5,493 nucleotides of DNA from Pseudomonadota bacterium (lineage in GTDB: Bacteria; Pseudomonadota; Gammaproteobacteria; Burkholderiales; Burkholderiaceae_C): the NCBI GenBank assembly GCA_018241985.1, contig JAFECV010000169.1, positions 1 to 5,493 on the forward strand, in the 5' to 3' direction. Under the pieces are notes generated by a model, which saw nothing but the letters and a program-made list of their open reading frames with translations, made no database searches and was not told where the DNA came from. How positions within the stretch are numbered: position 1 is the first letter of the stretch; every line of letters starts with the position of its first letter. Positions 1 to 4,553 of this stretch are shown here, one piece after another. The position numbers were made by a program, and so were the translations under genes.

Positions 1-36
1 CAGGTAGTCGGCGGGCTGCAGCGGTGGGGTGTTCAT
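1..36 (-). CDS. Partial N-terminus, possibly biosynthetic threonine deaminase
   Basis: The minus strand opens with an ATG at 36-34 and reads MNTPPLQPADYL before leaving the window. The PADYL segment resembles the beginning of biosynthetic threonine ammonia-lyase (IlvA) in Burkholderiales, where a short variable N-terminus is followed by DYLKKIL. Only 12 codons are visible, so this is a guess from a short motif. The upstream ATG at 47-45 gives only MAAP and a stop, so it is not used. No clear Shine-Dalgarno is seen. The gene starts about 78 nt downstream of a minus-strand terminator, so it needs its own promoter between 37 and 113; I cannot identify one there. The reading frame is supported only by its start and lack of stops. 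Confidence 0.35.
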   Translation of the reverse strand, partial: MNTPPLQPADYL

Positions 37-113
37 GGCGCCGCCATGATAAGCGTGCGCAGCGACGCGCCCGGCCCGCGTACCCGAATCGCATACCCGA
101 TCCGCGCGGGCCG

Positions 114-145
114 AAAAAAAGCCCCGAGCCTTGCGGTTCGGGGCT
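114..145 (-). terminator. Rho-independent terminator of the small RNA
   Basis: On the minus strand, AGCCCCGA (145-138) pairs perfectly with TCGGGGCT (127-120) across a 10-nt loop. Seven T follow at 120-114. The orientation fits only a minus-strand transcript, and no minus-strand protein gene lies immediately upstream of it, which is the main argument for a small RNA gene here. Confidence 0.85.
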
Positions 146-204
146 GAATCCATCTTTTCAGAGGATGGAGGAGACAATCGGTTGCTTCAATCTCTCGAAG
201 CAAT
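114..204 (-). ncRNA. Candidate trans-acting small RNA with CU-rich anti-SD region
   Basis: A complete small transcription unit is visible on the minus strand, with no open frame of its own. A -10 box TACACT (216-211) predicts a start near 204. The RNA would be about 91 nt and fold into three hairpins. The first is a 5' stem of 7 bp (203-197 with 188-182). The second is a 6-bp stem (169-164 with 154-149) around a CUCUGAAAA loop. The third is an 8-bp terminator stem (145-138 with 127-120) followed by seven U. Between hairpins one and two, running into the second stem, is UCUCCUCC (174-167), complementary to Shine-Dalgarno sequences. CU-rich, SD-blocking sRNAs are known in Burkholderia (for example ncS27), but homology to any named sRNA cannot be established here. 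It diverges from osmC and ends before the gene at the left edge. Confidence 0.6.
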
Positions 205-210
205 GCACAC

Positions 211-241
211 AGTGTAATCCCGTTTTTGTTGCGTTGCACAA
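211..241 (-). promoter_or_regulatory. Predicted promoter of the small RNA
   Basis: The -10 candidate TACACT lies at 216-211 and matches the sigma-70 consensus at four of six positions. A weak -35 candidate TTGTGC lies at 241-236 with a 19-nt spacer; GTGCAA at 239-234 would give a 17-nt spacer but matches poorly. The predicted start near 204 falls at the base of the first hairpin, as expected for a stable sRNA 5' end. Confidence 0.45.
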
Positions 242-267
242 ACGACACGGTCGCATCCGTGACTTAA

Positions 268-299
268 TTGGCAATCCGTGGCGGATTCACTCGAATCCG
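268..299 (+). promoter_or_regulatory. Predicted osmC promoter with repeats
   Basis: TTGGCA (268-273, five of six to the -35 consensus) and TCGAAT (291-296, four of six to the -10 consensus) are separated by exactly 17 nt. They would give a leader of about 25 nt before the osmC start. A perfect inverted repeat, CGGATTC/GAATCCG (282-288 and 293-299), overlaps the -10, and a second one, AATCCG/CGGATT (273-278 and 282-287), fills the spacer. Such placement fits repressor control, but the regulator is unknown. Confidence 0.4.
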
Positions 300-313
300 T
301 TGCGATGAACACG

Positions 314-320
314 AAGGAGG
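314..320 (+). promoter_or_regulatory. osmC ribosome-binding site
   Basis: AAGGAGG with 8 nt to the ATG at 329 fixes the start of osmC and excludes the two upstream in-frame ATG codons. It overlaps GAGGATGG (317-324), which is exactly complementary to part of the candidate small RNA. Confidence 0.8.
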
Positions 321-328
321 ATGGTTCG

Positions 329-778
329 ATGGAATGCCTGGTGAGCTGGACCGGCGCGAGCGGCGCGCGCTCGGGTATGGGCTTCGTGGCCGAGACCGGC
401 AGCGGCCACGTGCTGACGATGGACGGCGCGCCCGACGCCGACGTGCCCGCGAATGGCGGCCAGAACCTTGCCCCGCGGCCGATGGAGACCGTGCTCGCCG
501 GCACCGGCGGCTGCACCGCCTACGACGTGGTGTTGATCCTCAAGCGCGGCCGGCACGACGTGCGCGGCTGCACCGTGCGGCTGAATGCGGAGCGCGCCGA
601 CGCCGACCCCAAGGTGTTCACTCGCATCGCGATGCATTTCATCGTCACCGGGCGCGGCATTCCGGCGCAGGCGGTCGAGCGCGCGGTGCGCCTGAGCCAC
701 GACAAGTACTGCTCGGCCACCGCGATGCTGGCCAAGACCGCGGCGATCGAAACCAGCTTCGAGGTGATCGAAGTCTGA
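329..778 (+). CDS. OsmC/Ohr-family peroxiredoxin-like protein
   Basis: This 149-aa protein belongs to the OsmC/Ohr family, cytoplasmic enzymes that reduce organic hydroperoxides with a reactive cysteine pair. Both family cysteines are visible: Cys62 in GGCTAYDVV (60-68) at the head of the central helix, and Cys128 in SHDKYCSA (123-130). The segment NLAPRPMETVLAGTGG (46-61) is the usual approach to the first cysteine. I chose the ATG at 329 because AAGGAGG (314-320) sits 8 nt upstream and related Burkholderiales proteins begin MEC-VSW; the in-frame ATGs at 278 and 305 lie upstream of this ribosome-binding site. Residues 35-44 form a slightly long Ala/Asp/Pro-rich loop. The gene is convergent with coq7 (24 nt gap) and diverges from the candidate small RNA. 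The exact substrate class (OsmC, Ohr or YhfA-like) is uncertain. Confidence 0.9.
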   Translation: MECLVSWTGASGARSGMGFVAETGSGHVLTMDGAPDADVPANGGQNLAPRPMETVLAGTGGCTAYDVVLILKRGRHDVRGCTVRLNAERADADPKVFTRIAMHFIVTGRGIPAQAVERAVRLSHDKYCSATAMLAKTAAIETSFEVIEV

Positions 779-802
779 CGGATCGGCGCCGGCGCGCTGC
801 GC

Positions 803-1432
803 TCAGATGTGATGCGCGGTCTTTGTCATCACCCTTGCCGCTGCGCGCATCAGCGCCTGCACCGGCGCGGGGAAGTCGATCGCGCCGGCGTCGCGCGCAC
901 GTTCTGCATGCCGTGCCTCGTCATCCTTCATCTGCGCGACGATCGCACGCGACGCATGGTCGCCGACCGGCAGTCGGTCGAGATGGCTGTCCAGATGCGC
1001 CTCGACCTGGCGTTCGGTCTCCTCGACGAAACCGAGGCTCACGCGGTCACCGAGGCGCCCCGCGACCAGGCCGAGCGCGAACGCGCCGGCGTACCACAGC
1101 GGATTGAGCAGCGACGGGCGCGCGCCCAGCTCATCCAGCCGCTTGCGGGTCCACGCGAGGTGATCGACCTCGTCGCGCGCCGCGTCTTCGAAATGCTCGC
1201 GCAGGTCGCGGCTACGCGTGGCCAGCGCCTGCGAGGCGTACAGCGCCTGCGCGCAGACCTCGCCCACGTGGTTCACCCGCATCAGCGCGCCCGACAACTG
1301 GCGCTCCTGGGCTTCCAGATGAGTTTCGTCCTGCGGCAGCACCGGGCAGGGCCGGCTGGCCTGCGGCGCCGCGAACAGGGTCCGAAGCGCGGTGTCCGCG
1401 GCGACGAGCATCGAGTCGATCCGTTGGGTCAT
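803..1432 (-). CDS. coq7: 2-nonaprenyl-3-methyl-6-methoxy-1,4-benzoquinol hydroxylase (Coq7)
   Basis: The 209-aa protein is the carboxylate-bridged di-iron monooxygenase that performs the C6 hydroxylation step (demethoxyubiquinol to 5-hydroxy-ubiquinol) of ubiquinone synthesis at the inner membrane; many proteobacteria use the flavoprotein UbiF instead. The six expected iron ligands are present: Glu58 in NHVGEVCAQ, Glu88 and His91 in DEVDH, Glu140 in EETERQVE, and Glu172 and His175 in DDEARH. The segment [15 protein letters not shown] (107-121) is the typical hydrophobic membrane-associated stretch, and the C-terminus VMTKTAHHI fits family members. Length is normal. I chose ATG 1432-1430 because GGAGG (1447-1443) lies 10 nt upstream; the longer frame from 1498 adds 22 residues unlike the family. 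It is transcribed divergently from the porin and convergently to osmC. Function is confident from the complete ligand set. Confidence 0.95.
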   Translation of the reverse strand: MTQRIDSMLVAADTALRTLFAAPQASRPCPVLPQDETHLEAQERQLSGALMRVNHVGEVCAQALYASQALATRSRDLREHFEDAARDEVDHLAWTRKRLDELGARPSLLNPLWYAGAFALGLVAGRLGDRVSLGFVEETERQVEAHLDSHLDRLPVGDHASRAIVAQMKDDEARHAERARDAGAIDFPAPVQALMRAAARVMTKTAHHI

Positions 1433-1578
1433 TGTTGGGTAACCTCCATGCTTTGCACTGCGGTGCGAGCCCTCCGGAACGGCCGGGCGGGGGCTCATGG
1501 GTAATGCTTTAGGGTGCCGTTGATGTGTGTGTGCCGGCTGGGTGCATGCATACGCTTCTGTAGCAGTTTAGGGCCGGC

Positions 1579-1592
1579 GCAGTGACCACTGC
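1579..1592. repeat. Operator-like imperfect palindrome
   Basis: GCAGTG and CACTGC form 6-bp inverted arms around a 2-nt centre (AC). A further CACTG copy follows at 1592-1596 in overlapping register (GCACTG). It lies in the divergent region, closer to coq7 than the porin promoter; no bound factor can be named. Confidence 0.35.
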
Positions 1593-1627
1593 ACTGTTGC
1601 GAGGATTCCACGGCATGCGGCCGATTG

Positions 1628-1642
1628 TGGTGCTATTGCAAC
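1628..1642 (+). repeat. Upstream copy of paired regulatory site
   Basis: The sequence TGGTGCTATTGCAAC matches the copy at 1701-1715 in 13 of 15 positions. The core TGC-N4-GCA is itself an inverted repeat. It lies about 40 bp upstream of the proposed porin -35 box. Confidence 0.5.
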
Positions 1643-1680
1643 GAAGCGGCCGTCCTGGCCCTGTTTTTCCGTGATTTTCT

Positions 1681-1709
1681 TTGCCCCTGGCATCCGAGTC
1701 TGGTGCAAT
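1681..1709 (+). promoter_or_regulatory. Predicted porin promoter
   Basis: TTGCCC (1681-1686) and TGCAAT (1704-1709) are separated by 17 nt and each match sigma-70 consensus at four of six positions. Transcription would start near 1716, giving a leader of about 86 nt. The -10 box lies inside the downstream copy of the 15-bp repeat, which makes that site a plausible repressor target. Confidence 0.35.
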
Positions 1710-1715
1710 AGCAAC
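1701..1715 (+). repeat. Downstream copy of paired regulatory site
   Basis: The sequence TGGTGCAATAGCAAC repeats the site at 1628-1642. The two differing bases turn the 10-bp core into the exact reverse complement of the first core. The copies are 73 bp apart, close to seven turns of B-DNA, so dimers bound at both would face the same side of the helix. Confidence 0.5.
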
Positions 1716-1751
1716 AACTTCCCAAAAGGAGGTTGGCCCCGGGAAAGGGCG

Positions 1752-1805
1752 ATGTCTTTTCTCTCACCGGTGCCTTCTGTTCAACCTTGGAGAATCTCGA
1801 AATGA
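1752..1805 (+). CDS. Possible 17-codon leader peptide coupled to the porin
   Basis: ATG at 1752 opens a short frame reading MSFLSPVPSVQPWRISK whose TGA stop (1803-1805) overlaps the porin ATG (1802-1804) in the ATGA arrangement typical of translational coupling. A GGG tract (1741-1743) lies 8 nt upstream, but it is a poor Shine-Dalgarno. The frame could be accidental given its short length, and nothing shows that it is translated. Confidence 0.2.
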   Translation: MSFLSPVPSVQPWRISK

Positions 1806-2920
1806 AGAAATCCCTCGTTGCTCTGGCTGCGATCGCCTTTGTTGGCGCGGCCTCTGCGCAAACGTCCGGTTCGTCCGTGACCCTGTGGGGTGTGGTCGAC
1901 GCCGGCATCAGCCACTACAGCATGGGCCCCAACAGCAAGACGATGTTCGACACCAGCGGTCTGTCGTCCAGCCGACTGGGCTTCCGCGGCACCGAAGACC
2001 TGGGCGGCGGCATGTCGGCCAACTTCTGGCTGGAAGCGGCTGTGCTGAACGGCACCGGCGGCGCTGGCGGCACCGTCACGGGCAACGGCGGCGTGGCGAC
2101 TTCGTCGTTCTTCAGTCGGCGTAGCACGGTCAGCCTGGCCGGCAACTTCGGTGAAATCCGTCTGGGCCGTGACTACACCCCGACGTTCTGGAGCGACACC
2201 GTGTTCGACCCGTTCGGCACGATCGGCCCGGGCGCCGGCTCGAACATCACGGCGGGCGGCCAGAGCGGCATCAGCTACGCTCGCGCCAGCAACTCGATCT
2301 CGTACCTGTGGGGCTTCGCGCCGAACGCGACTTCCGCGGTCGGCAGCGGCGTCTACGCGCAGCTGATGTACGCCTTCGCGGGCAATGTCAGCGGCACGCC
2401 GGACATCGGCAAGTACGCGGGTGGCCGCGTCGGCTATGCGAACGGCCCGATCAACGTCGCCGTGGACTACGGCGAGACCACGACCGCTCCGGTCGCGGGT
2501 GCAACCACCACCACCAGCACTCTGAAGTCGTGGGATGTCGCCGGTTCGTATAACTTCGGTATTGCGAACGCGATGGCGCATTACGGCGTGAACAACGCCG
2601 ACAGCAATGTCGCCGGCGACAAGTTCACGCATTGGGGCGTGGGTGCGACCATCAACGCGGGTCCTGGCTACGTCCCGATCTCGTACAACCGCATCAAGCA
2701 GAACAATACGACGAGCGACGGCGCCGACCAGTGGGCGGTGGGCTATGTGTACAACCTGTCCAAGCGCACTGCGCTGTACGGCACTGTTTCGCACATCAGC
2801 AACAAGAACAACGGCACCTACACCTTCTCGGGTGGCAACGGCGGCGGCAACCCCGGCCTCGCTGCGACCCCGGGCAGCAGCGGTACCGGCTACGGTATCG
2901 GTCTGAAGACCAGCTTCTGA
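1802..2920 (+). CDS. Gram-negative trimeric outer-membrane porin
   Basis: The 372-aa product is a general diffusion porin of the betaproteobacterial Porin_4 type, forming a beta-barrel in the outer membrane for small hydrophilic solutes. It begins with a typical Sec signal peptide, MKKSLVALAAIAFVGAASA, with cleavage expected after ASA at about residue 19. The mature protein starts with the family pattern SSVTLWGVVDAGI (24-36), then SSRLGFRGTEDLGGGM near residue 57, FGEIRLGRDYTPTF near residue 115 leading into the DPFG constriction-loop region, and a late strand GYVYNLSKRTALYGTVSHISN. It ends in phenylalanine (GLKTSF), the recognition signal for the BAM assembly machinery. The start at 1802 is set by the signal peptide and by GGAGA (1789-1793). 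The gene is monocistronic: a strong terminator follows. Specific substrate cannot be inferred. Confidence 0.93.
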   Translation: MKKSLVALAAIAFVGAASAQTSGSSVTLWGVVDAGISHYSMGPNSKTMFDTSGLSSSRLGFRGTEDLGGGMSANFWLEAAVLNGTGGAGGTVTGNGGVATSSFFSRRSTVSLAGNFGEIRLGRDYTPTFWSDTVFDPFGTIGPGAGSNITAGGQSGISYARASNSISYLWGFAPNATSAVGSGVYAQLMYAFAGNVSGTPDIGKYAGGRVGYANGPINVAVDYGETTTAPVAGATTTTSTLKSWDVAGSYNFGIANAMAHYGVNNADSNVAGDKFTHWGVGATINAGPGYVPISYNRIKQNNTTSDGADQWAVGYVYNLSKRTALYGTVSHISNKNNGTYTFSGGNGGGNPGLAATPGSSGTGYGIGLKTSF

Positions 2921-2925
2921 TCCCA

Positions 2926-2943
2926 GGCCGGCGTGAGCCGGCC
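2926..2943 (+). other. Stable 3' UTR hairpin with GNRA-type loop
   Basis: GGCCGGC (2926-2932) pairs perfectly with GCCGGCC (2937-2943) around the tetraloop GTGA, which in RNA is a GNRA loop. It starts 5 nt after the porin stop codon and lacks a T-run, so it is more likely an mRNA-stabilising or processing element than a terminator. Confidence 0.5.
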
Positions 2944-2959
2944 GAAGACGGAAATCTTG

Positions 2960-2992
2960 AAACCCTGCAGCGGCGACGCTGCAGGGTTTTTT
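2960..2992 (+). terminator. Rho-independent terminator of the porin gene
   Basis: AAACCCTGCAGC (2960-2971) pairs perfectly with GCTGCAGGGTTT (2978-2989) around a 6-nt loop, and the T-run spans 2987-2992. The 12-bp stem makes it strong and separates the porin unit from the toxin-antitoxin genes downstream. Confidence 0.92.
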
Positions 2993-3062
2993 CATGCTGC
3001 TTGATGAGCCCGCCTTTGAACTTGGCTGTGCATCGAAGCATTGGTGGCTTGGCGGTAACTTG

Positions 3063-3091
3063 ATTTTCATTCGTCATTAAACGAAAATGAA
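3063..3091 (+). promoter_or_regulatory. Putative autoregulatory operator of the RelE/HigA module
   Basis: ATTTTC (3063-3068) and GAAAAT (3083-3088) are exact inverted arms, and TTCATT (3066-3071) with AATGAA (3086-3091) form a second overlapping pair. The element spans the toxin start codon in an A/T-rich patch unlike the surrounding sequence. HigA-type antitoxins bind inverted repeats at their own promoter, so this is a sensible operator candidate. A TTGGCG (3049-3054) could be a -35, but no good -10 at normal spacing is seen. Confidence 0.4.
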
Positions 3092-3440
3092 TGCCTATCG
3101 GGTCGAGCACTACCTGACGGCGGGTGACCATCAGGACCTTTACGCGGGCTGGCTGCAACGGTTGCGCGACCGACAGGCCAAGGTGGCGGTGATTCGCCGG
3201 GTGGCACGGGTCGAGTTGGGCAACTTCGGCGATCACAAGTTCTGTCGTGATGGCGTCTGGGAGTTGCGCGTCGACGCTGGGCCGGGCTACCGGGTGTATT
3301 ACGCTCTGTCTGGCCACCGCGTGGTGCTGCTGCTGCTGTGCGGCGGCGACAAGCGGGGGCAGGACGCGGATATCGCCAAGGCAGTGGGTTATTGGCAGGA
3401 CTGGCAACGGAGATCAGACGATGAAAAGCAGATCCCATGA
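3087..3440 (+). CDS. RelE/ParE-family toxin of a type II toxin-antitoxin module
   Basis: The 117-aa basic protein belongs to the RelE/ParE superfamily, in the subgroup long annotated as addiction-module killer protein (HigB-like, TIGR02683 type). Members are usually ribosome-dependent mRNA interferases that slow growth when freed from the antitoxin. Diagnostic stretches are WELRVDAGPGYRVYY (58-72) and LLLCGGDKRGQDADI (82-96). The N-terminal segment WLQRLRDRQAKVAVIRR (22-38) is the usual helical hairpin. It is slightly longer than typical members (about 100 aa), with an extended C-terminal tail DDEKQIP lying in the overlap with the antitoxin. ATG 3087 has no recognisable Shine-Dalgarno, whereas the downstream antitoxin does, which would favour excess antitoxin. 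The 20-nt overlap means both are made from one mRNA. RNA cleavage activity is inferred from family, not shown. Confidence 0.9.
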   Translation: MNAYRVEHYLTAGDHQDLYAGWLQRLRDRQAKVAVIRRVARVELGNFGDHKFCRDGVWELRVDAGPGYRVYYALSGHRVVLLLLCGGDKRGQDADIAKAVGYWQDWQRRSDDEKQIP

Positions 3441-3732
3441 CGACGCGATGGCCGAGATGTACCGCCGCGATCCGGCCCTCGCGCTGGAGGTGATCAATGG
3501 CATCCTGGCCGATGGCGATCAGGCTGAGCTGCTGATCGTGCTGCGCCAGATGGCCCTGGCATTTGGCGGGGTTCAGGCCGTAGCCGAGCAGGCGCACCTG
3601 AATCCGACCCAGCTCTATCGCACGCTGTCGCCAAAGGGCAATCCGGCGCTCAGCAGCCTGTCGGCCATTCTCAAGGCGATGGGATTGAGGCTGGCGGTAC
3701 AACCCCTGGCCGAGCCGGCGCACGCGAACTGA
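3421..3732 (+). CDS. HigA-like helix-turn-helix antitoxin
   Basis: The 103-aa product is the antitoxin partner of the preceding RelE/ParE toxin, of the TIGR02684 addiction-module antidote type. Its C-terminal half has a helix-turn-helix region, GGVQAVAEQAHLNPTQLYRT (49-68), followed by NPALSSLSAILKAMGLRLAV (74-93), the conserved last helices of this family. The N-terminal part (about 1-45) is helical and would be the toxin-contacting region. It starts inside the toxin gene, overlapping by 20 nt, with GGAGA (3409-3413) about 7 nt before the ATG, a better ribosome-binding site than that of the toxin. The toxin-first order is that of HigBA. It probably neutralises the toxin by binding it and represses the shared promoter. 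Identification is firm; individual DNA contacts are not predicted. Confidence 0.88.
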   Translation: MKSRSHDDAMAEMYRRDPALALEVINGILADGDQAELLIVLRQMALAFGGVQAVAEQAHLNPTQLYRTLSPKGNPALSSLSAILKAMGLRLAVQPLAEPAHAN

Positions 3733-3757
3733 AGGTTATCGTGATAGAAGACGAACC

Positions 3758-4048
3758 ATGAACACCCGTGACGTGGAATCAGCGCTGCTTTCCCGGTGTG
3801 CTGCCGTCGCAAGAGGAGTTGCGCGACCCGCCCGGAATCAACGCGAGGCCAATGTGTTTCGGCTGGCTGCAATGGTCGTCAGGCCCCGATTCCCTCGCGA
3901 GTCCGAGAGTCTGCTGAGGGCGAGCGAGCAATATTTCGCCGCGCATCCGACGGGGAGATTGGCTGCGGCCGAGGTTGTCAGGAATGGATGGATATTGAGC
4001 CTGCCGCGCCTGCGGGACTTGCTGAGTCTTCAGCTCGCTGGGCATTGA
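3758..4048 (+). CDS. Uncharacterised 96-aa protein, candidate partner of the nucleotidyltransferase
   Basis: I do not recognise this protein. It is basic in its first half (RGVARPARNQRE, 19-30) and contains a segment, YFAAHPTGRLAAAEVVRNGWI (59-79), that could form helices; no transmembrane segment or catalytic motif is evident. Its stop is 4 nt before the start of the nucleotidyltransferase gene, so the two are probably translated together. In AbiE-type systems the antitoxin gene precedes the nucleotidyltransferase toxin, which suggests by position only that this is an antitoxin. It has AGA (2), AGG (3) and ATA (1) codons, none of which occurs in the 294 codons of the neighbouring permease, a sign of separate origin. 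The start at 3758 has only a weak GAAG upstream, 25 nt after the previous stop. Confidence 0.65.
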   Translation: MNTRDVESALLSRCAAVARGVARPARNQREANVFRLAAMVVRPRFPRESESLLRASEQYFAAHPTGRLAAAEVVRNGWILSLPRLRDLLSLQLAGH

Positions 4049-4052
4049 AGTC

Positions 4053-4508
4053 ATGCCTGCGAATCAGGTGTTTCATACCCATACTGCGCTGGCTCGGGGC
4101 CTTCGAGAGTTGCTCAAGCAACTTCAGGATCGCCTTTCGCTGCGCAGTCCTGTGAATGTGTACCTGGCCGGCGGAATGACGGTCCATCTCTATACGGCGA
4201 GCCGCGTCACGACCGATGTGGATGCGGAATTTGGCGGACGTGTCCATCTTCCCAACGACCTGGGCGTGGACCAGCTTCAGGTCTATGTGCTTGCCCCTGT
4301 CGATCTTGCCGTGAGCAAGATCGCCCGATTTGCCGACAACGACAAAGAAGATATCGCTGCATTGGTTCGTCTCGGCCTGACGACGGCCGACGAGATCGAG
4401 CAACGCGCCATACCCGCGCTTGCCGGATTCGTTGGCGGGCAGGCGATGTTGCGCTTGAATCTCCGGGATGCGGTTGCACTTGCCCGGAAGGTGGAAGCCG
4501 AGCGCTGA
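4053..4508 (+). CDS. AbiEii/DUF6036-like nucleotidyltransferase, apparently internally deleted
   Basis: This 151-aa protein resembles minimal nucleotidyltransferases of the AbiEii/DUF6036 group, many of which are toxins or defence proteins paired with a small upstream gene. The nucleotidyltransferase signature is clear: YLAGGMTVHLYTASRVTTDVD (37-57) supplies the glycine pair, the Arg-Thr and the Asp-x-Asp metal ligands (D55, D57). The later motif DLAVSKIARFADNDKEDIAAL (84-104) holds the conserved Lys and the KxxDI element. From memory of the family, about 40 residues normally separate the two parts after the LPNDL position. Here LPNDL (66-70) runs straight into GVDQLQVYVLAP (71-82), so an in-frame internal deletion is likely, which may remove a catalytic-core strand. 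The C-terminal part reads as normal. The protein may be inactive or altered. Start by spacing (4 nt after the preceding stop); Shine-Dalgarno weak. Confidence 0.75.
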   Translation: MPANQVFHTHTALARGLRELLKQLQDRLSLRSPVNVYLAGGMTVHLYTASRVTTDVDAEFGGRVHLPNDLGVDQLQVYVLAPVDLAVSKIARFADNDKEDIAALVRLGLTTADEIEQRAIPALAGFVGGQAMLRLNLRDAVALARKVEAER

Positions 4509-4553
4509 TCGATCCCGCTCAAGGAAACCCCTGAGCATCATGCGATAGGGCTC

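Larger units (their letters stand above)
1433..1801. promoter_or_regulatory. Divergent coq7/porin control region
   Basis: This 369-nt stretch holds no convincing long gene. The coq7 side (about 1433-1600) contains a short GT run (1525-1533), the palindrome TGCATGCA (1543-1550) and an imperfect palindrome GCAGTGACCACTGC (1579-1592); no clear coq7 promoter could be picked. The porin side contains two near-identical 15-bp sites (1628-1642, 1701-1715), a candidate promoter, a strong SD-like sequence without a nearby start (1724-1734), and a 17-codon ORF that overlaps the porin start. Confidence 0.5.

Noticed and set aside
784..796. GC palindrome GCGCCGGCGC between osmC and coq7
   Set aside because: No T-run on either side and such GC palindromes are common at this base composition; not called as a terminator.
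268..1107. 279-codon plus-strand frame crossing osmC and the end of coq7
   Set aside because: It overlaps osmC out of frame and reads as arginine/alanine-rich sequence, a GC shadow.
1433..1498. Coq7 extension to the ATG at 1498
   Set aside because: The added 22 residues do not fit the family and the Shine-Dalgarno at 1447-1443 supports the start at 1432.
809..1504. Long plus-strand open frame of 231 codons opposite coq7
   Set aside because: It is antisense to coq7, which has all six iron ligands; the product is arginine-rich low-complexity typical of high-GC shadow frames and has no family resemblance.
1643..1668. GGCC/GGCC hairpin followed by CTGTTTTT
   Set aside because: Only a 4-bp stem and no gene ending just upstream; not a credible terminator.
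1733..1801. TTG start at 1733 extending the porin by 23 residues
   Set aside because: It would put extra residues before a perfect signal peptide, and the start overlaps its own Shine-Dalgarno.
1781..3070. 429-codon minus-strand frame opposite the porin
   Set aside because: It is antisense to a clear porin and runs through that gene's terminator; the composition is that of a shadow frame.
4517..4536. Hairpin GCTCA/TGAGC after the nucleotidyltransferase
   Set aside because: Five pairs extended by a mismatch, with no T-run; too weak to call a terminator.
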